From Ursus arctos (lineage: Eukaryota; Chordata; Mammalia; Carnivora; Ursidae), in assembly GCF_023065955.2 (NCBI RefSeq), contig NW_026622974.1, positions 28,861,718-28,925,717 of the forward strand: a DNA stretch of 64,000 nucleotides, given 5' to 3'. The notes under the pieces were generated by a model. The model worked only from the letters and a program-made list of their open reading frames with translations, had not been told where the DNA came from and made no database searches. The position numbers and the translations under genes are program-made. This document shows, in pieces, positions 31,612 through 38,739 of this stretch. Numbering within the stretch: the stretch's first letter is position 1; every line of letters begins with the position of its first letter.

Positions 31612-34587
31612 AGCGGGGAGGGTTGGAGGGAGAAGCAGACGCCCTGCTGAACAGGGAGCCTGATATGGACTTCATCCTGGGACTCCAGGATCATAACCTG
31701 AGCTGAAGGCAGTTGCTTAACCAACTGAGCCACCCAGGCGTGCCTCTAACAGCCAAATTTTTAAAAATTGTGATTCTATTTACACAACTGTATTGTCAGT
31801 GTGTCAATTCCTGATTAGGGGCGCCTGGGTGGCTCAGTCGTTAAGCATCTGCCTTTGGCTCAGGTCATGATCCCAACGTTCTGGGATCGAGCCCCACATT
31901 GGGCTCCCTGCTCAGCAGGAAGCCTGCTTCTCCCTCTCCCACTCCCCATGCTTGTGTTCCCTCTCTCGCTGCCTCTCTCTCTGTCAAACAAATAAATAAA
32001 AATTAAAAAAAAAAAAAATTCCTGATCATTCCTAACTTTCATTTCCTCTGGTTCTAAAGGTGATCCAATCCGAATACACAGCATTTTTTTAAACCCCATT
32101 AAAGCCGGAAGTCATAGATTATTTTAGATTTGAACAGCATATCAGAGATCATCTAGACTGAATTTTTTGATTCTTCAAGAAAAAGAAACTAAGACTCAAA
32201 AACATACCTAGGATCACAAACTAGGGAGTAACAGAGCTGAGACCTCAACTCTACTGCCTTGACTCTTCAATGCTGTTTTAACCAGACCAAGGTGCAGAAG
32301 ACTCCTCAGACACCTCGAAATCAGAATTACATACATGAGAACTAGTCACGAAATTTCCATTTCAACAACTACTTAGTGTGAAGAAACAAATTTATTTCAG
32401 AACCCAAAAGTTTTAAAGAAAGTACATTTTTATTTTCATAGTATCGTAAATATTAACGGAGTTCTGATAGTTCAGTAAATTCCCATAGCGTAAAATTCCA
32501 AAGTATTGCTACTTTCATCTTAATATCTTAAGTTTAAGTAAAATGATCAAATTTCTAATGTTAAATTATTTTCTTCTACTTAACTACTCACAATGCAGTT
32601 AGGGTTCCTGTGTAGTGTAAAAGATGAAGGCTGGGAATCAAGACATCTAGGTTTCTATCTCAATTTTATACAATACTCTGCTAGCTTAGCAACAAATATC
32701 AACCTCTCTTGATTCCATTTCTCGTCTCCTGATAGTGATTATCATATCGACAGTAACTATTTATTGTAAAAACTTAGTGCCAGGAATATTATCTATATTG
32801 TTTCTAACTCTCACATTTTATAAGACAGGCATTATTCACCTACTTTACAGGTGAAGAAACTTAGGCATGGAGAGAGAAAGTTTTCCAAGAGTAGTAGCTG
32901 AGCTGGAATTTAACACCAGTTTTGCCTAACATCAACCTAGAATCTATAAGTCCTTGCATTACACTATTTTGCTCATATCCTAATTGATCCTAGTGTGGTT
33001 AAGTGAATAAGTACCATATTTGCAGGACTATTAGGGAGATAAAATGATAAAACAAATAAAAATACATGCTGAGGAAACATACTGTGGCCCTTTCTCCAGT
33101 TATTAAACAAAAAAATGAATTTTTAGTAAAAGATTTAAAAACTATGCTATTGATACTATTCTTATTACTATTAACTTAAAAGTGAGCATTGTACAATTAA
33201 AGGATATATTGATTTTGCTTTTAGAAGTAACACTGTAGATTATACTGTAAAATAGGTATCTTCATGCCTATTCCAGTAGTTGAAATAATATTACTCTGAA
33301 AGTCCCATTAAATCACAAATTTAAAGTATTTAATAAAATTAGAAAAAATGGCATAACCTGACACAATAGAAGAAATCAAGGGAACGTGATACCAGTTCCT
33401 ACCCTAACAAACAGATAAAAATACCCTCTGATGTACAAGAAAAGAGAATGAGCAGATTTTAATACTGGAAATCACTACAAAGTATTTATATTCTAGTATC
33501 AACCTACCTTCACCACTACAAATAGATGAAGATACTATGACTGTTGCTCTGACAGTCAAGATGCTTCTCTAGGTTTGTCATGTCTTATATCAGGAAAATA
33601 ATCAGTAGATAGTGTACAACCAATTCTGTGTGTAGTCCTTGACTCTTTTTTAAAAATTTAAATTCTAGAACGGGGGTTAAAAAAAAAAACCTAGGGCGAA
33701 TATAGGGCACGATTATTAAACGCAGCCTAAAAGCAAAACTAGAATTGAAGATTTGGTTATCTTTTACCTATATCATGCCTTACAACTAAAAGCATTTATT
33801 GGCCCAAAATGAAAGGTACTATGCACTTCGGTTATATGTCCTAATATATGTGACCTGGTAACACAACTTCTTTACATAAAAATCAGCAATACCTCTGTGA
33901 CCCTAGCTCTTTTCCCTAAAAATGGCCAACACGTTAAACTCTGTAATCCCCACACAAGTAATGACACTCTGACCAAGTCAATTCTCCCGGAGTTACGTCT
34001 ATACAGAACAACTTTTTTTCCCCACTGTTTTTTAACCTCCGTTGGAGGCAAAAATCCCGAGAGAACCACACGAACCGCACATTGAAGGGGCGTTCTTCAC
34101 CTGACCCACCCCCTGCATTAAACATTCATTCTGTCTGAAACCCTGTAAATCGCAAGAGGAAGCTCGGACAAAACTGCAAAATTCCGGAAACACACAGAAA
34201 GAAAAAGGAGAAACAGAGGAAGAGAGGGAAGACGCGGGGGAGGGCAGAGCCAGCCTGTCAACCTCCAGGGAGCTGAGGCTGGAGTGGAGCAGACGGGGAG
34301 GACCCGGTTCCGGGGCAACGCCAACTCCCACCGCCACTCCCTCCCCTCACCTCGATCTCGCGGATGTTGTTGGAGGTGACGAAGATACCGATGCCAATGG
34401 GGATGAAGATGAGGCCGATGATAAAGAAGGTAGGTAGCACCGTGCCAGCCGTAAGGATGGGCTGCCAAGCCGGCAACCGTTGCTGTTTGAAGGCCGTGTT
34501 ATCCGGTCTCCTGTTCTTAGCGGTGCCCCCGGGAGGACAGGGGGGTCCACCATCCACTTCATCCTTCGCGTTATAGTTCATCGCCAT
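3146..34587 (-). CDS. TMEM30A: TMEM30A (CDC50A), complete seven-exon gene, 361 aa
   Basis: Beta subunit of P4-ATPase lipid flippases. In this family it escorts the ATPase out of the ER and supports phosphatidylserine/phosphatidylethanolamine flipping at the plasma membrane and in the endomembrane system. Coding join (minus strand): 34587-34351, 13682-13575, 11468-11361, 8369-8282, 6781-6638, 6000-5794, 3339-3146. The sum is 361 codons plus stop, the same length I recall for human, and every junction is GT-AG with matching phase. The topology fits CDC50: cytosolic N-terminus, TM1 about residues 46-70, a large extracellular/lumenal domain, TM2 about 324-346, and a short cytosolic tail ending in DITI. 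The cysteines at 91, 94, 102, 104, 157 and 171 and the sequons N107, N180, N190 and N294 are all present. It differs from my memory of human by N98-A-T (new sequon), D229 and S303. No frameshift or premature stop is present, so it should be functional. Confidence 0.98.
3340..5793 (-). other. TMEM30A: TMEM30A intron 6
   Basis: 2454 bp with a donor of unusual sequence (GTATCC). A MIR fragment lies at 5045-5270. The rest, including a 153-codon minus-strand ORF at 3759-4220, resembles nothing I recognise. Confidence 0.85.
5045..5270 (+). repeat. MIR SINE fossil
   Basis: ATGGCCTTTGGAGTCGATAG, CTTCTACTTATTACCTGTAC, GTAAGTTACTTAAACACTCT, GGAGATGATACCCATCTCAT, CAATGCATGGACAGTACTTA follow the MIR consensus from 5' to 3'. 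Lies in TMEM30A intron 6. Confidence 0.8.
5794..6000 (-). CDS. TMEM30A: TMEM30A coding exon 6 (residues 229-297 plus one base)
   Basis: 207 bp encoding [20 protein letters not shown] through [20 protein letters not shown] to GRYYLNITY. It contains the conserved [19 protein letters not shown] signature and the sequon N294-I-T. The acceptor is preceded by a 14-T tract. The donor is TACA|GTATCC, which lacks G at -1 and at +5; exon 7 joins in the right phase (A|AT gives N298), so this donor must be used despite its poor score. Confidence 0.97.
6638..6781 (-). CDS. TMEM30A: TMEM30A coding exon 5 (residues 181-228 plus one base)
   Basis: 144 bp, phase 1 at both ends. Begins [19 protein letters not shown] and continues through [20 protein letters not shown] to ESLKERFK. 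It carries the sequon N190-E-S and the conserved GIAWxTDKxxKF motif of CDC50 lumenal domains. Acceptor CTGTTTAG, donor AAAG|GTAAAA. Confidence 0.98.
7118..7310 (+). repeat. CAN-SINE (SINEC), near full length
   Basis: GGGGCACCTGGGTGGCTCAG head, CT-rich body and (AAAT)n-AAAATCTT-poly(A) tail. The flanks CACATTCCT and CACATTCTT form an imperfect target-site duplication. Lies in TMEM30A intron 4, antisense to the gene. Confidence 0.95.
7919..8158 (+). repeat. CAN-SINE with internal duplication
   Basis: Flanked by a perfect GTTGCTCA duplication (7911-7918 and 8159-8166). The body carries GCTCAGGTCATGATCTC twice in succession (7967-7983 and 7991-8007), so the element is longer than its relatives (240 bp). 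Lies in TMEM30A intron 4, about 120 bp from exon 4's donor. Confidence 0.95.
8282..8369 (-). CDS. TMEM30A: TMEM30A coding exon 4 (residues 152-180 plus one base)
   Basis: 88 bp encoding [20 protein letters not shown] then GAIANSMFN, and the first base of Asp181. It contains C157 and C171, the second conserved disulfide of CDC50 proteins, and the CG.IANS motif. The sequon N180-D-T spans the exon 4/5 junction. The acceptor follows a CT-rich tract (AACCTCAG); the donor is G|GTATGA. A CAN-SINE sits about 120 bp into the following intron. Confidence 0.97.
9055..10190 (-). repeat. L2 LINE fossil
   Basis: Antisense L2-type sequence in pieces: TTATTGAGTACCTAATATAC…GCAAGGTGCTAGACAC, GTCCCTGCTTTTAAGCAGCT, CTCCTTGCCCTCATGAGCAT and GATTGTGAAGGACCTTACAT. 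No ORF remains. Lies in TMEM30A intron 3. Confidence 0.65.
10225..10460 (-). mobile_element. hAT-type nonautonomous DNA transposon remnant
   Basis: Reverse of a widespread mammalian element: CAGACTACAGGCCAAATCCA, AAATAAAATTTTACTGGAAC, ATTGTCTGTGGGTTACTCTC, GAAGATATTTACTGTCTGGC. Diverged and non-coding. Assignment to the hAT/Charlie group is from memory. Confidence 0.6.
11021..11226 (+). repeat. CAN-SINE
   Basis: GGAGGCCTGGGTGGCTCAGT head (first position diverged), CT-rich body ending CAAATAAATAAATAAAATC and A-tail. Lies in TMEM30A intron 3, ending about 135 bp before the exon 3 donor side. Confidence 0.93.
11361..11468 (-). CDS. TMEM30A: TMEM30A coding exon 3 (residues 116-151)
   Basis: 36 codons, phase 0 at both ends, starting [20 protein letters not shown] and ending GDSSALL. 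This is the strongly conserved [19 protein letters not shown] core of the CDC50 lumenal domain. The acceptor is TTTCTTTAG and the donor is the consensus GTAAGT. Confidence 0.98.
12818..12830 (+). promoter_or_regulatory. CTCF-like motif
   Basis: CCACTAGATGGCA matches the CTCF core CCAC(C/T)AG(A/G)(G/T)GGC. Non-repeat DNA in TMEM30A intron 2. Motif only; occupancy unknown. Confidence 0.4.
12873..12960. repeat. Perfect 44-bp tandem duplication
   Basis: Copies at 12873-12916 and 12917-12960 are identical over all 44 bases (AAAATTTTAAGTGTAGAAAA…GACAAGCATTAT). Lies in TMEM30A intron 2. Confidence 0.95.
13575..13682 (-). CDS. TMEM30A: TMEM30A coding exon 2 (residues 80-115)
   Basis: 36 codons, phase 0 at both ends. 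Reads [15 protein letters not shown] then [21 protein letters not shown]. It holds the first lumenal disulfide cluster, C91/C94/C102/C104, and the conserved sequon N107-F-T. The acceptor is a pyrimidine tract ending TTACAG; the donor is GAG|GTCTGT, which is acceptable because +5 is G. N98-A-T creates an additional sequon inside the cysteine loop. Confidence 0.97.
14165..15040 (+). mobile_element. Probable solo ERV LTR (ERVL-like)
   Basis: About 870 bp with an LTR-style AATAAA (CAATAAAACTGTAATCC, near 14651) followed by a region ending in TTGCAGTACACCAGCTGGT, which resembles the 3' end of ERV LTRs I remember (probably class III). It contains two diverged direct repeats of about 85 bp (14723-14807 and 14847-14933) separated by a poly-G run. 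No coding remnant is present. Family not certain. Confidence 0.5.
15100..15398 (-). mobile_element. L1 ORF2-region fragment, left part
   Basis: The plus strand reads as the reverse of the 3' part of L1 ORF2: GGAATGCTGGATTGTATGGT, CATCCCCACCAG, CCACATCCTCACCAGCATG, TTCTCTAATGATATATGTTAAGCATCTTT. The element is therefore in minus orientation. It is interrupted by the MaLR element and resumes at 16733. Confidence 0.8.
15399..16732 (+). mobile_element. MaLR element (MST/MLT1-type) with both LTRs, inserted in L1
   Basis: Left LTR about 15399-15780 and right LTR about 16369-16731 share the MaLR signature (GTGATTATATTTGGAGGT…GGTAATTAGGTTTAGATGAG, GAGAAATAAATGTCTG, TTTAAGCCACCCAGTCTGTG, with the right copy diverged). 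Between them are about 590 bp of non-coding internal sequence starting near TTTGGTACTAAGAAGTGGGG, typical of MaLR. It has no viral genes; this family is non-autonomous. Both LTRs have the same orientation and differ by many substitutions, so it is an old insertion. Confidence 0.8.
16733..16935 (-). mobile_element. L1 ORF2-region fragment, right part
   Basis: Continues the L1 fragment broken at 15398: TATCTTCTTGGGTCACATAT, TTTTGCCCAATTTTTAATTG, and CTACTCTGTGGCTTGTGTTC, all known from the reverse strand of L1 ORF2. Confidence 0.75.
17013..17227 (-). repeat. CAN-SINE, intact with long poly(T)
   Basis: Reverse orientation: a run of about 27 T, AAAGATTTATTTATTTATTT, body, ending GTGCCACCCAGGTGCCCC. 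Perfect 14-bp duplication TAATCTTTATTTCT at 16999-17012 and 17228-17241. The long homopolymer and perfect duplication suggest a relatively recent insertion. Confidence 0.96.
17355..17553 (-). repeat. CAN-SINE, older copy
   Basis: Reverse orientation, AAAGATTTATTTATTTCACA start and CCACTCAGACACCCC end. The imperfect flanks AATATCTGATTGCT and AACATCTGACTGCT indicate an older insertion than its neighbour 130 bp away. Confidence 0.93.
18735..18960 (+). repeat. MIR SINE fossil
   Basis: TGTTTATTGAATGCACGCTA-AGTGCCAGAC, TTAATACACATCGTCTCATT and GCAAGAATTCGAACCCAGCT follow MIR. A weaker MIR-like stretch lies at about 18115-18370. Confidence 0.75.
19186..19407 (+). repeat. CAN-SINE
   Basis: Head GGGCAGCTGGGTGGCTTAGT, CT-rich body, tail AAATAAAATCTT-poly(A) with GA interruptions. 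Near-identical flanks AATTATTTACAG and AATAATTTACAG. Confidence 0.94.
19637..19829 (-). repeat. CAN-SINE
   Basis: Reverse orientation, from the T-run to GAGCCACCCAGGCACCCC. Perfect duplication AAGGATTTTA at 19627-19636 and 19830-19839. Confidence 0.95.
19950..20062 (+). repeat. MIR SINE fossil
   Basis: TCTCCATGCCAGAACTGCTC, TTTTACAGACAGGAAATTGA, TTCAGAGGTTAAATAATTCC follow MIR. It is cut off on the right by the MLT1-like LTR at 20075. Confidence 0.6.
20075..20515 (-). mobile_element. MaLR solo LTR (MLT1-like)
   Basis: Reads in reverse as an MLT1-type LTR: TTTCCTGGGGCTACTGTAAC, CACAAACTGGGCG, AAATTTATTCTCTCACAAGT, CTTATAAGGACATCAGTCAT, TTCCAAATAAAGTCACATTC, ending GGGGGGACACAATTCAATTC. About 440 bp, no internal sequence. 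Confidence 0.75.
20642..20817 (+). repeat. CAN-SINE, diverged
   Basis: Head GGGGTTCCTGCGTGGCTCAG, with a short diverged body and tail. AAAGCCATTATATTT flanks both sides as the target-site duplication. Confidence 0.92.
20930..21122 (+). repeat. CAN-SINE
   Basis: GGGGTGCCTGGGTAGCTCAG head, complete CT-rich body, CAAATAAATAAAATC tail. Lies 110 bp downstream of the previous SINE in the same orientation. Confidence 0.93.
21135..21600 (+). mobile_element. Solo LTR, copy A of a carnivore ERV-like family
   Basis: Shares long homologous blocks with 25270-25805: CCAAGATGGGCCACTTTGGC near the start, a middle GGAAGAGAGCTA block, and near the end CTCCTGTTAATCTGTCTCAT. I interpret both as solo LTRs of one class I-type family. 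The intervening DNA is unrelated L2, so they do not bound a provirus. Confidence 0.6.
22420..22800 (+). mobile_element. Possible solo LTR with TATA box
   Basis: C-rich, non-coding block with CTTATATAAACC near 22589, followed by a region ending in CCTCTTTCTGTCTTTGGATC and GGGACCCCCAGAGCC, an arrangement typical of class I LTR U3-R-U5. The family is not recognised and boundaries are approximate. Confidence 0.4.
23590..24330 (-). repeat. L2 LINE fossil with a 28-A insertion
   Basis: Antisense L2-like: CCATTGTGCTATAGGATGGG, GGAGTGGTAGGAGGTGAGGC, ACCGCAATAATCCAGGTGGG. A homopolymer of about 28 A occupies 24112-24139. Confidence 0.6.
25072..25169 (-). mobile_element. 98-bp retrocopy with poly(A) and target-site duplication
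   Basis: Perfect 14-bp direct repeats TCATAATATATTCT (25058-25071 and 25170-25183) flank it. In minus orientation it ends with AATAAA about 12-16 bases before an oligo(A) tail. This is the hallmark of L1-mediated retrotransposition of a 5'-truncated transcript. The source is not recognised. Confidence 0.6.
25270..25805 (+). mobile_element. Solo LTR, copy B, inserted in an L2 fossil
   Basis: Homologous to 21135-21600 (CCAAGATGGGTCATTGTGGT, GGAGAGAGCTA, CTCCTGTTAATCTGTCTCAT). An AC microsatellite (about 25620-25652) has expanded inside it. The L2 sequence resumes on the right exactly where it stops on the left, showing a nested insertion. Confidence 0.65.
27060..27250 (+). mobile_element. Carnivore L1 3' end
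   Basis: G-run, then ATGGTGAGCACTGAATAATG, AATCACTGTATTGTACGCCT, GAAACTAATGTAACACTGTA, CACTGAAATTAAAATAAACA and A-tail: the terminal 3' UTR of carnivore L1 elements. 5'-truncated, no coding sequence. Confidence 0.75.
27690..27965 (+). repeat. L2 LINE fossil
   Basis: CTGGCACTGGCTTATTTGCC, CCTTCCAGTCCCAGCTTAAA, GCCTCTCATGG: sense L2 fragment, diverged. Confidence 0.5.
28205..28470 (-). mobile_element. L1 ORF2 C-terminal fragment
   Basis: The minus strand translates with the L1 ORF2 C-terminal pattern [20 protein letters not shown] then [14 protein letters not shown]. On the plus strand this appears as GGATATATACCCAGTAGTGG. Short and not functional. Confidence 0.8.
28535..28670 (+). mobile_element. 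Old L1 3' end
   Basis: GTGATGGATGTGTTAATCAG, CAATGTATACATACATATAT, ACACCTTAAAATATACAATT and TCAATTATATACGTCAGTAA: the characteristic 3' UTR of ancient L1M-type elements, here in plus orientation. Confidence 0.65.
29565..29935 (+). mobile_element. hAT-type DNA transposon remnant
   Basis: Begins TTCTTTTCTGTAAAGAGCCA then GAAAGTAAACACTCTAGGCT, related to the copy at 10225-10460 in opposite orientation, but longer in the middle. It ends near CCAGCCATATTTACTTTGCT. Non-coding. Confidence 0.5.
31196..31396 (-). repeat. CAN-SINE
   Basis: Reverse orientation, T-run start and GAGCCACCCAGGCGCCCC end. Flanked by the duplication AACCCTCAACATATTTT (from about 31179 and 31397). Confidence 0.95.
31542..31745 (-). 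repeat. CAN-SINE with (GA)n expansion
   Basis: Reverse orientation. The CT-rich body has grown into a GA microsatellite (about 31567-31606). Flanks AACAGACCAA and AACAGCCAAA form an imperfect duplication. Confidence 0.92.
31818..32016 (+). repeat. CAN-SINE
   Basis: GGGGCGCCTGGGTGGCTCAG head and full body. Flanks AATTCCTGATTA (31806-31817) and AATTCCTGATCA (32017-32028). Confidence 0.95.
32585..32980 (+). repeat. Two adjacent MIR-type fossils
   Basis: 32585-32740 reads TGTGTAGTGTAAAAGATGAA and GGGAATCAAGACATCTAGGT; 32745-32980 reads AACTATTTATTGTAAAAACT, CTACTTTACAGGTGAAGAAA and TTAGGCATGGAGAGAGAAAG. Both are MIR in plus orientation. A related diverged stretch is at about 32120-32290. Confidence 0.6.
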
Positions 34588-35000
34588 CGACCCCCACGGC
34601 GCGGCTCGGCGACGCGCAGGTGGACCACCCAGGGGACCCGCCTGCTGACCCTGACAGAAGACGCGCAGGCGCCGCTGCCGCCGCCACCTCCGCTGTAAAG
34701 GCGGAAGAGGCGGGACACCCTTCCGCAGACGGCCGCCGACCGGAAGCGGGAGTGGGCTGGGGACGCCAGAGGGAGGGAGAGAGGAAGGAGGGAGAAGACT
34801 GAGGGACAAGGGGAGGGGAAAAGGGAAGAGGATAGAAGGGGGAGGGGGAAGGCGGACGCACCGTGATCATCTGCCCTGTGACGACAAAGTGAGGGCCTCA
34901 ACCCCCGGAGCGTGGAGCTACGTTGCGCCGGCGCGTCCCTAGAAGCGAAGAGGTTTCGACGCTTACGCAATAGGTGTGTCTTGCTTCACTCTCCGAAGCT
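34200..35000 (-). promoter_or_regulatory. TMEM30A: CpG-island promoter and 5' end of TMEM30A
   Basis: This is the only extended CG-dense block in the window. It covers exon 1 and several hundred bases upstream and has no TATA box. Visible motifs include an ETS-type CCGGAAGC (about 34739-34746), an NRF1-like CGCGCAGGCGCC (about 34663-34674), another TGCGCCGGCGCG near 34923, and polypurine/polypyrimidine tracts at 34770-34855. This suits a housekeeping gene with dispersed start sites. The exact start site is not determinable; it is probably within 50-350 bp upstream of 34587. Confidence 0.8.
34351..34587 (-). CDS. TMEM30A: TMEM30A coding exon 1 (residues 1-79)
   Basis: Encodes [14 protein letters not shown] at the start through TM1 ([19 protein letters not shown]) to SNNIREIE. 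The exon ends GAG followed by donor GTGAGG, after exactly 79 codons (phase 0). The start follows the known protein. The first ATG (34587) has T at -3 and G at +4. A second in-frame ATG two codons later (M3) has G at -3, so either could be used with little consequence. The frame remains open upstream to 34809 (see findings), but that stretch does not resemble the family. Confidence 0.97.
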
Positions 35001-38000
35001 TCTGTTCTCACTCACCTGCTTCCTACTGAGGTTATCATGGAGACGGCGGTGCTAGGTCGCCCGTCCGACCAGCCCGGCCCAAATCACCTTCATCAACCCT
35101 GGAACTGCGGACAAAGAAGTCTTTCTGGTGACTTCGGCGCCGGACAGGTTTTTGTCTTACCTCGAAATCCTCTCTGAAGGGAATCGGCGCATTTAAAAGA
35201 CCCTACCAAGGGAGCTTGAGCCTGGTGGGATGGCAGTGTTTGCTTGGGTTATAAAACGGCGATTTTCTCTAAAATAAATAAACCTCCACTCAAGACGCAA
35301 ATGTAAACGTTAAGTGAGATGCGTGGTGGCTGACCCTTTTGTACTAAGTCAAGAATAAATCATGCCAGTTGGTTAACCCTATTGTCTTGCCACTTGTTCT
35401 CACTTTTTCCCTCCACTAATGGTCTTCATGTTACCTTTTACCTTATTTTCTTTGTCCGCTTTTCTCTTTTGCACATTGATTTAAGAAGTCTGTTGTAATA
35501 AGCTGTAGGTCTTTACTACTGATAGTCAAAAAACCTCAACAAATTGTGGCATCATCATAAAATGAAATACTATGTAGATAGTTTAAAACTGCTAAGTATT
35601 TGATGATCCAAGGAGATACTCCTGATATATAAAAAGTAGCTAAAATGATACCAAAGTAGTGTAGGTATAGAGCGTAAAGCCCGACGAAAACGTGGCAATC
35701 TATTTTTTGCACTATATATTTTTTGCACTTTTATGTATTTTCCAAATTTTCTGCAATAAGCATGATTTGTAAATTTTTAAAAATATATATATAAATTTCA
35801 CATTATATTGGCATCTTTGAAATCCAGACCAGAGAGTAAATCACATCATCTGAAAACATACCCAAACTTTATTTTCTTTCAGACTTTGTATTTATGCCTT
35901 TTATAAGGTAAACCAACGAAAGGGAAATGAAGACTGTTTAGGCCTCAAATTTAAAATTAAATGTATTTTCGAAATGACTACAAGTCTCAAGATGTGAGTC
36001 AATCAAATGTTTATCTGGCAGACAATTGGCTTGCTTACCTGACATCCATTACCTCTCAAATTCTTAGCACTGCTAACATAGGTGAGTATTTTTTGTTTTG
36101 ATCTACACAAGTTTACTTTCAACCTAGGGCTCAAATGGAAAACATTGACTTATCACAATTAATGGAGAAGGCATGGAATACTTTTGCTAAGTTCCATTGG
36201 TTCCTAAAAATTTGTGTAACAATATTGGATATAATGGGAAAATATAAAGCATAAGGCAAGTTTTTTCTTCCCATCTCTACCTATATTATCACATCCGCTA
36301 AATGTTACAGTTCCGTAAGAGAATTACTATCTCAGCATTTTGTATAAATGGTCAGTTATTTCGCTCTCAGATTTTTGTTGTTCTAGTGATCTGAGTGATG
36401 GGAATACGTTTATCTGTTTTTTCTTTAGTTTTGTTTGTTCATAAGAAAGATTAACTCCTTGTCTCTTTTTTTTCTTATTAGAAATTCCGTTTTGACTGAA
36501 ACACAGAGTTGTGAAACTGAAAGCTTCCTTAGATTTTTGTCTAAAACTTATATTTTCAGATGAGGGCCAAATAGATGAAATGACCTATTTCAATCTCTTG
36601 ATATCCTTACAGTTCCTTTTCCTCTCTGTACTGTGCCATCACAATATGCTGCCTTACTGAGCTAATATTTTTTTCATGTCCACATCATTAGCTCAGGGGA
36701 CTCAGAATTTTATGATTTCCTTGGTTATACATTGTTTTGTGATTGTCCTTACCAGGTAGTTTTTTGTTTTTTGTTTTCATTTAATCTGATGAAGTAGAAA
36801 ATCTTAAAATGTTATTCAACATTTTTGGGGTAACAAAAGAGTGGTCTCACAATGGATTACCAGTCTATGCATTTTTCACTGTGGTTCCTAGGAGTGACTG
36901 GTGTGTATGTGTGTATTGATGGTACATGTAGATCACATTTGTATTGTTCAAATGATTGTTCACTTGCTGATTCCTGGGAAAAGAATTTATGTGGCTGAAT
37001 GTTATTCATGCCGACTACCAGGTCGACACAGTAAGTGTGCAATGAATGCATGAGCCCAAATATAAAAGTAAATCCAAAATGATAAAGCAGATGCAAACCC
37101 CATGATCCGCAAAGATATATATGAATAGCTTTTGGCAGGATAGTTTCATAATAATTTCTTATTTTGTAGCTCAATTGGTGTGTTCAGGCTACCGAACCAG
37201 GTAACTAGAAACATTAAAGAAAAAATATTGAATAACTATTGAGAAATTTAAAGAATTAAGAAGAGGAAACTGAAGCTGGTCTTTTTACTGTTTAGCCAAA
37301 GTGCCACACAGATTTGCTTGTTAGACTCGTTTGAGTATTTGGTGCTGCTTAAGCTTCCTAGTTTCTAGCCATATTCAAGTCATTTCACTCACAGCTGTAG
37401 TATAACAATGTTTGGGAAGATTGAAGAGACCTAAAAAATGTACCTAAGTTTTTACCAGCGTGAATTTCAGAGAAAGTTCTTAGGGACTGGAAATGGTTTG
37501 AATTGTTTTCAGTGACTGGGTAGTATTTTTGCTTGTTTATTTTTGAAGGAAAAAAAAATTTCTATTCAGTTAATCATGGCAGCTTACTTTAGAGAACTTT
37601 GGTGGGACTAAATCATATTCATGTTTAATTATCTCAGAAGATGTTTAGGGAAAGAATGATAGAGAATTTGTATAATAAATTTAATTTGTTATATTAATTG
37701 CATCAGAGATTGGTTCCAACTGACTGTGAAAAATTACTGCTTTTAAAGTTGACCTCTTCCTGTTTTTTATGTTGTGTTTTTATTAAACTTTTTCAGTTAG
37801 GAATTTAAGAAAATCCTTTTGTTCTCGCTTTGAGAGATTGTCTGATTAGCCTGAGGTTGTTGGTGTTGTGATGAAAGGTTTTGCAAGTTCATGAATAATA
37901 ATCATAGTCAGTAGTCAGATAACAAGTCAAACAAGATATCTTAATGGCTAGTCTCAGAGGAAAAAGTAGGCAGCCTAAGAACCTCGTTTTGGGAAGGAAA

Positions 38001-38305
38001 TTAAGGTTTCCTTTCTCATAATTCCACACTTCCTTTAAATGAAAATACGTAATTCTAATAAGATTTCAGACTTCGTGACTCCCACTGTATAGACTCTCTC
38101 AGTTGATTACGTCCCATGGCGCCGTCAATTATAGATAAGTTCTTTTCTTCAAATATGATGTTGCCATCTCTAAGTTGACAGTCAACTGACATGTATTATA
38201 TGTATAATAGTGAAATTATTTTTTAAAGGGGACAGAGGAAGCAAGAGACTTATTACTCCATGAGAATAGAGACATGGGAAAGTAGATCTTTAAAAATGTT
38301 TAACA
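35001..38305. other. Intergenic DNA upstream of TMEM30A
   Basis: Apart from the old L1 end at 35530-35785 I recognise nothing. AT-rich; the ORFs present are short and have no family resemblance. The CpG-rich block extends a little into this side, so a divergent non-coding transcript is possible but not shown. Confidence 0.7.
35530..35785 (+). mobile_element. Old L1 3' end
   Basis: AATGAAATACTATGTAGATA, AAATGATACCAAAGTAGTGT, and TATGTATTTTCCAAATTTTC-TGCAATAAGCATG: 3' UTR of an ancient L1-type element, just upstream of the TMEM30A promoter. Confidence 0.6.
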
Positions 38306-38443
38306 AGGGGTGCAGCGGTGGCTCAGTCAGTTAAGTATCAGACTCTTGATCTCAGCTCAGGGCTTGATCTCTGGGTTGTGAGTTCAAGCCTCACATTGAG
38401 CTTCACAATGGGCATGGAGCCTACTTTAAAAAAATTTTTTTTT
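38306..38443 (+). repeat. Short, older CAN-SINE form
   Basis: tRNA-like head with visible A box (TGGCTCAGTCAGTTAAG) and B box (GAGTTCAAGCC), short tail and no CT-rich body. Flanks AAATGTTTAAC and TAATGTTTAACC. An older or truncated type compared with the long copies. Confidence 0.88.
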
Positions 38444-38739
38444 TAATGTTTAACCACTTATAATAACATTTGGACTATTTTTAGACATACATTTTTTCTG
38501 TTTCTTCAAGTTTTAAATTATGAGAAGTCTGGGGAGGAAGTGTGGCAGGCATTTCATAATTACTTGTTTTTTTTGAAACACTTGGGTCACTACTACCTAT
38601 GAAGTTATTTCTTTAAAAATATTCTTGAAAGATGACTTTCACAAAATGAACTTAAATGTGAAATCAACTTCTGAGCCTGAGAAAGGAAACACTTTTTTTT
38701 GGTCAATGGAACTAAATGTTTATGGCAACAAATAACCAT

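Larger units (their letters stand above)
13683..34350 (-). other. TMEM30A: TMEM30A intron 1 (20.7 kb)
   Basis: Very large first intron filled with mobile-element debris: an LTR at about 14.2-15.0 kb, the L1/MaLR nest at 15.1-16.9 kb, SINEs, MIR, L2, two related solo LTRs and L1 ends (each listed separately). Stretches where I see nothing recognisable include 13700-14160, 17560-18110, 21610-22400, 22820-23590, 26600-27050, 28690-29560, 29940-31190 and 33000-34200. Short ORFs inside are repeat frames or chance. Confidence 0.9.

Noticed and set aside
38306..38400. tRNA-like A and B boxes suggesting a tRNA gene
   Set aside because: They belong to SINE heads derived from tRNA; no copy folds into a cloverleaf with intact acceptor stem.
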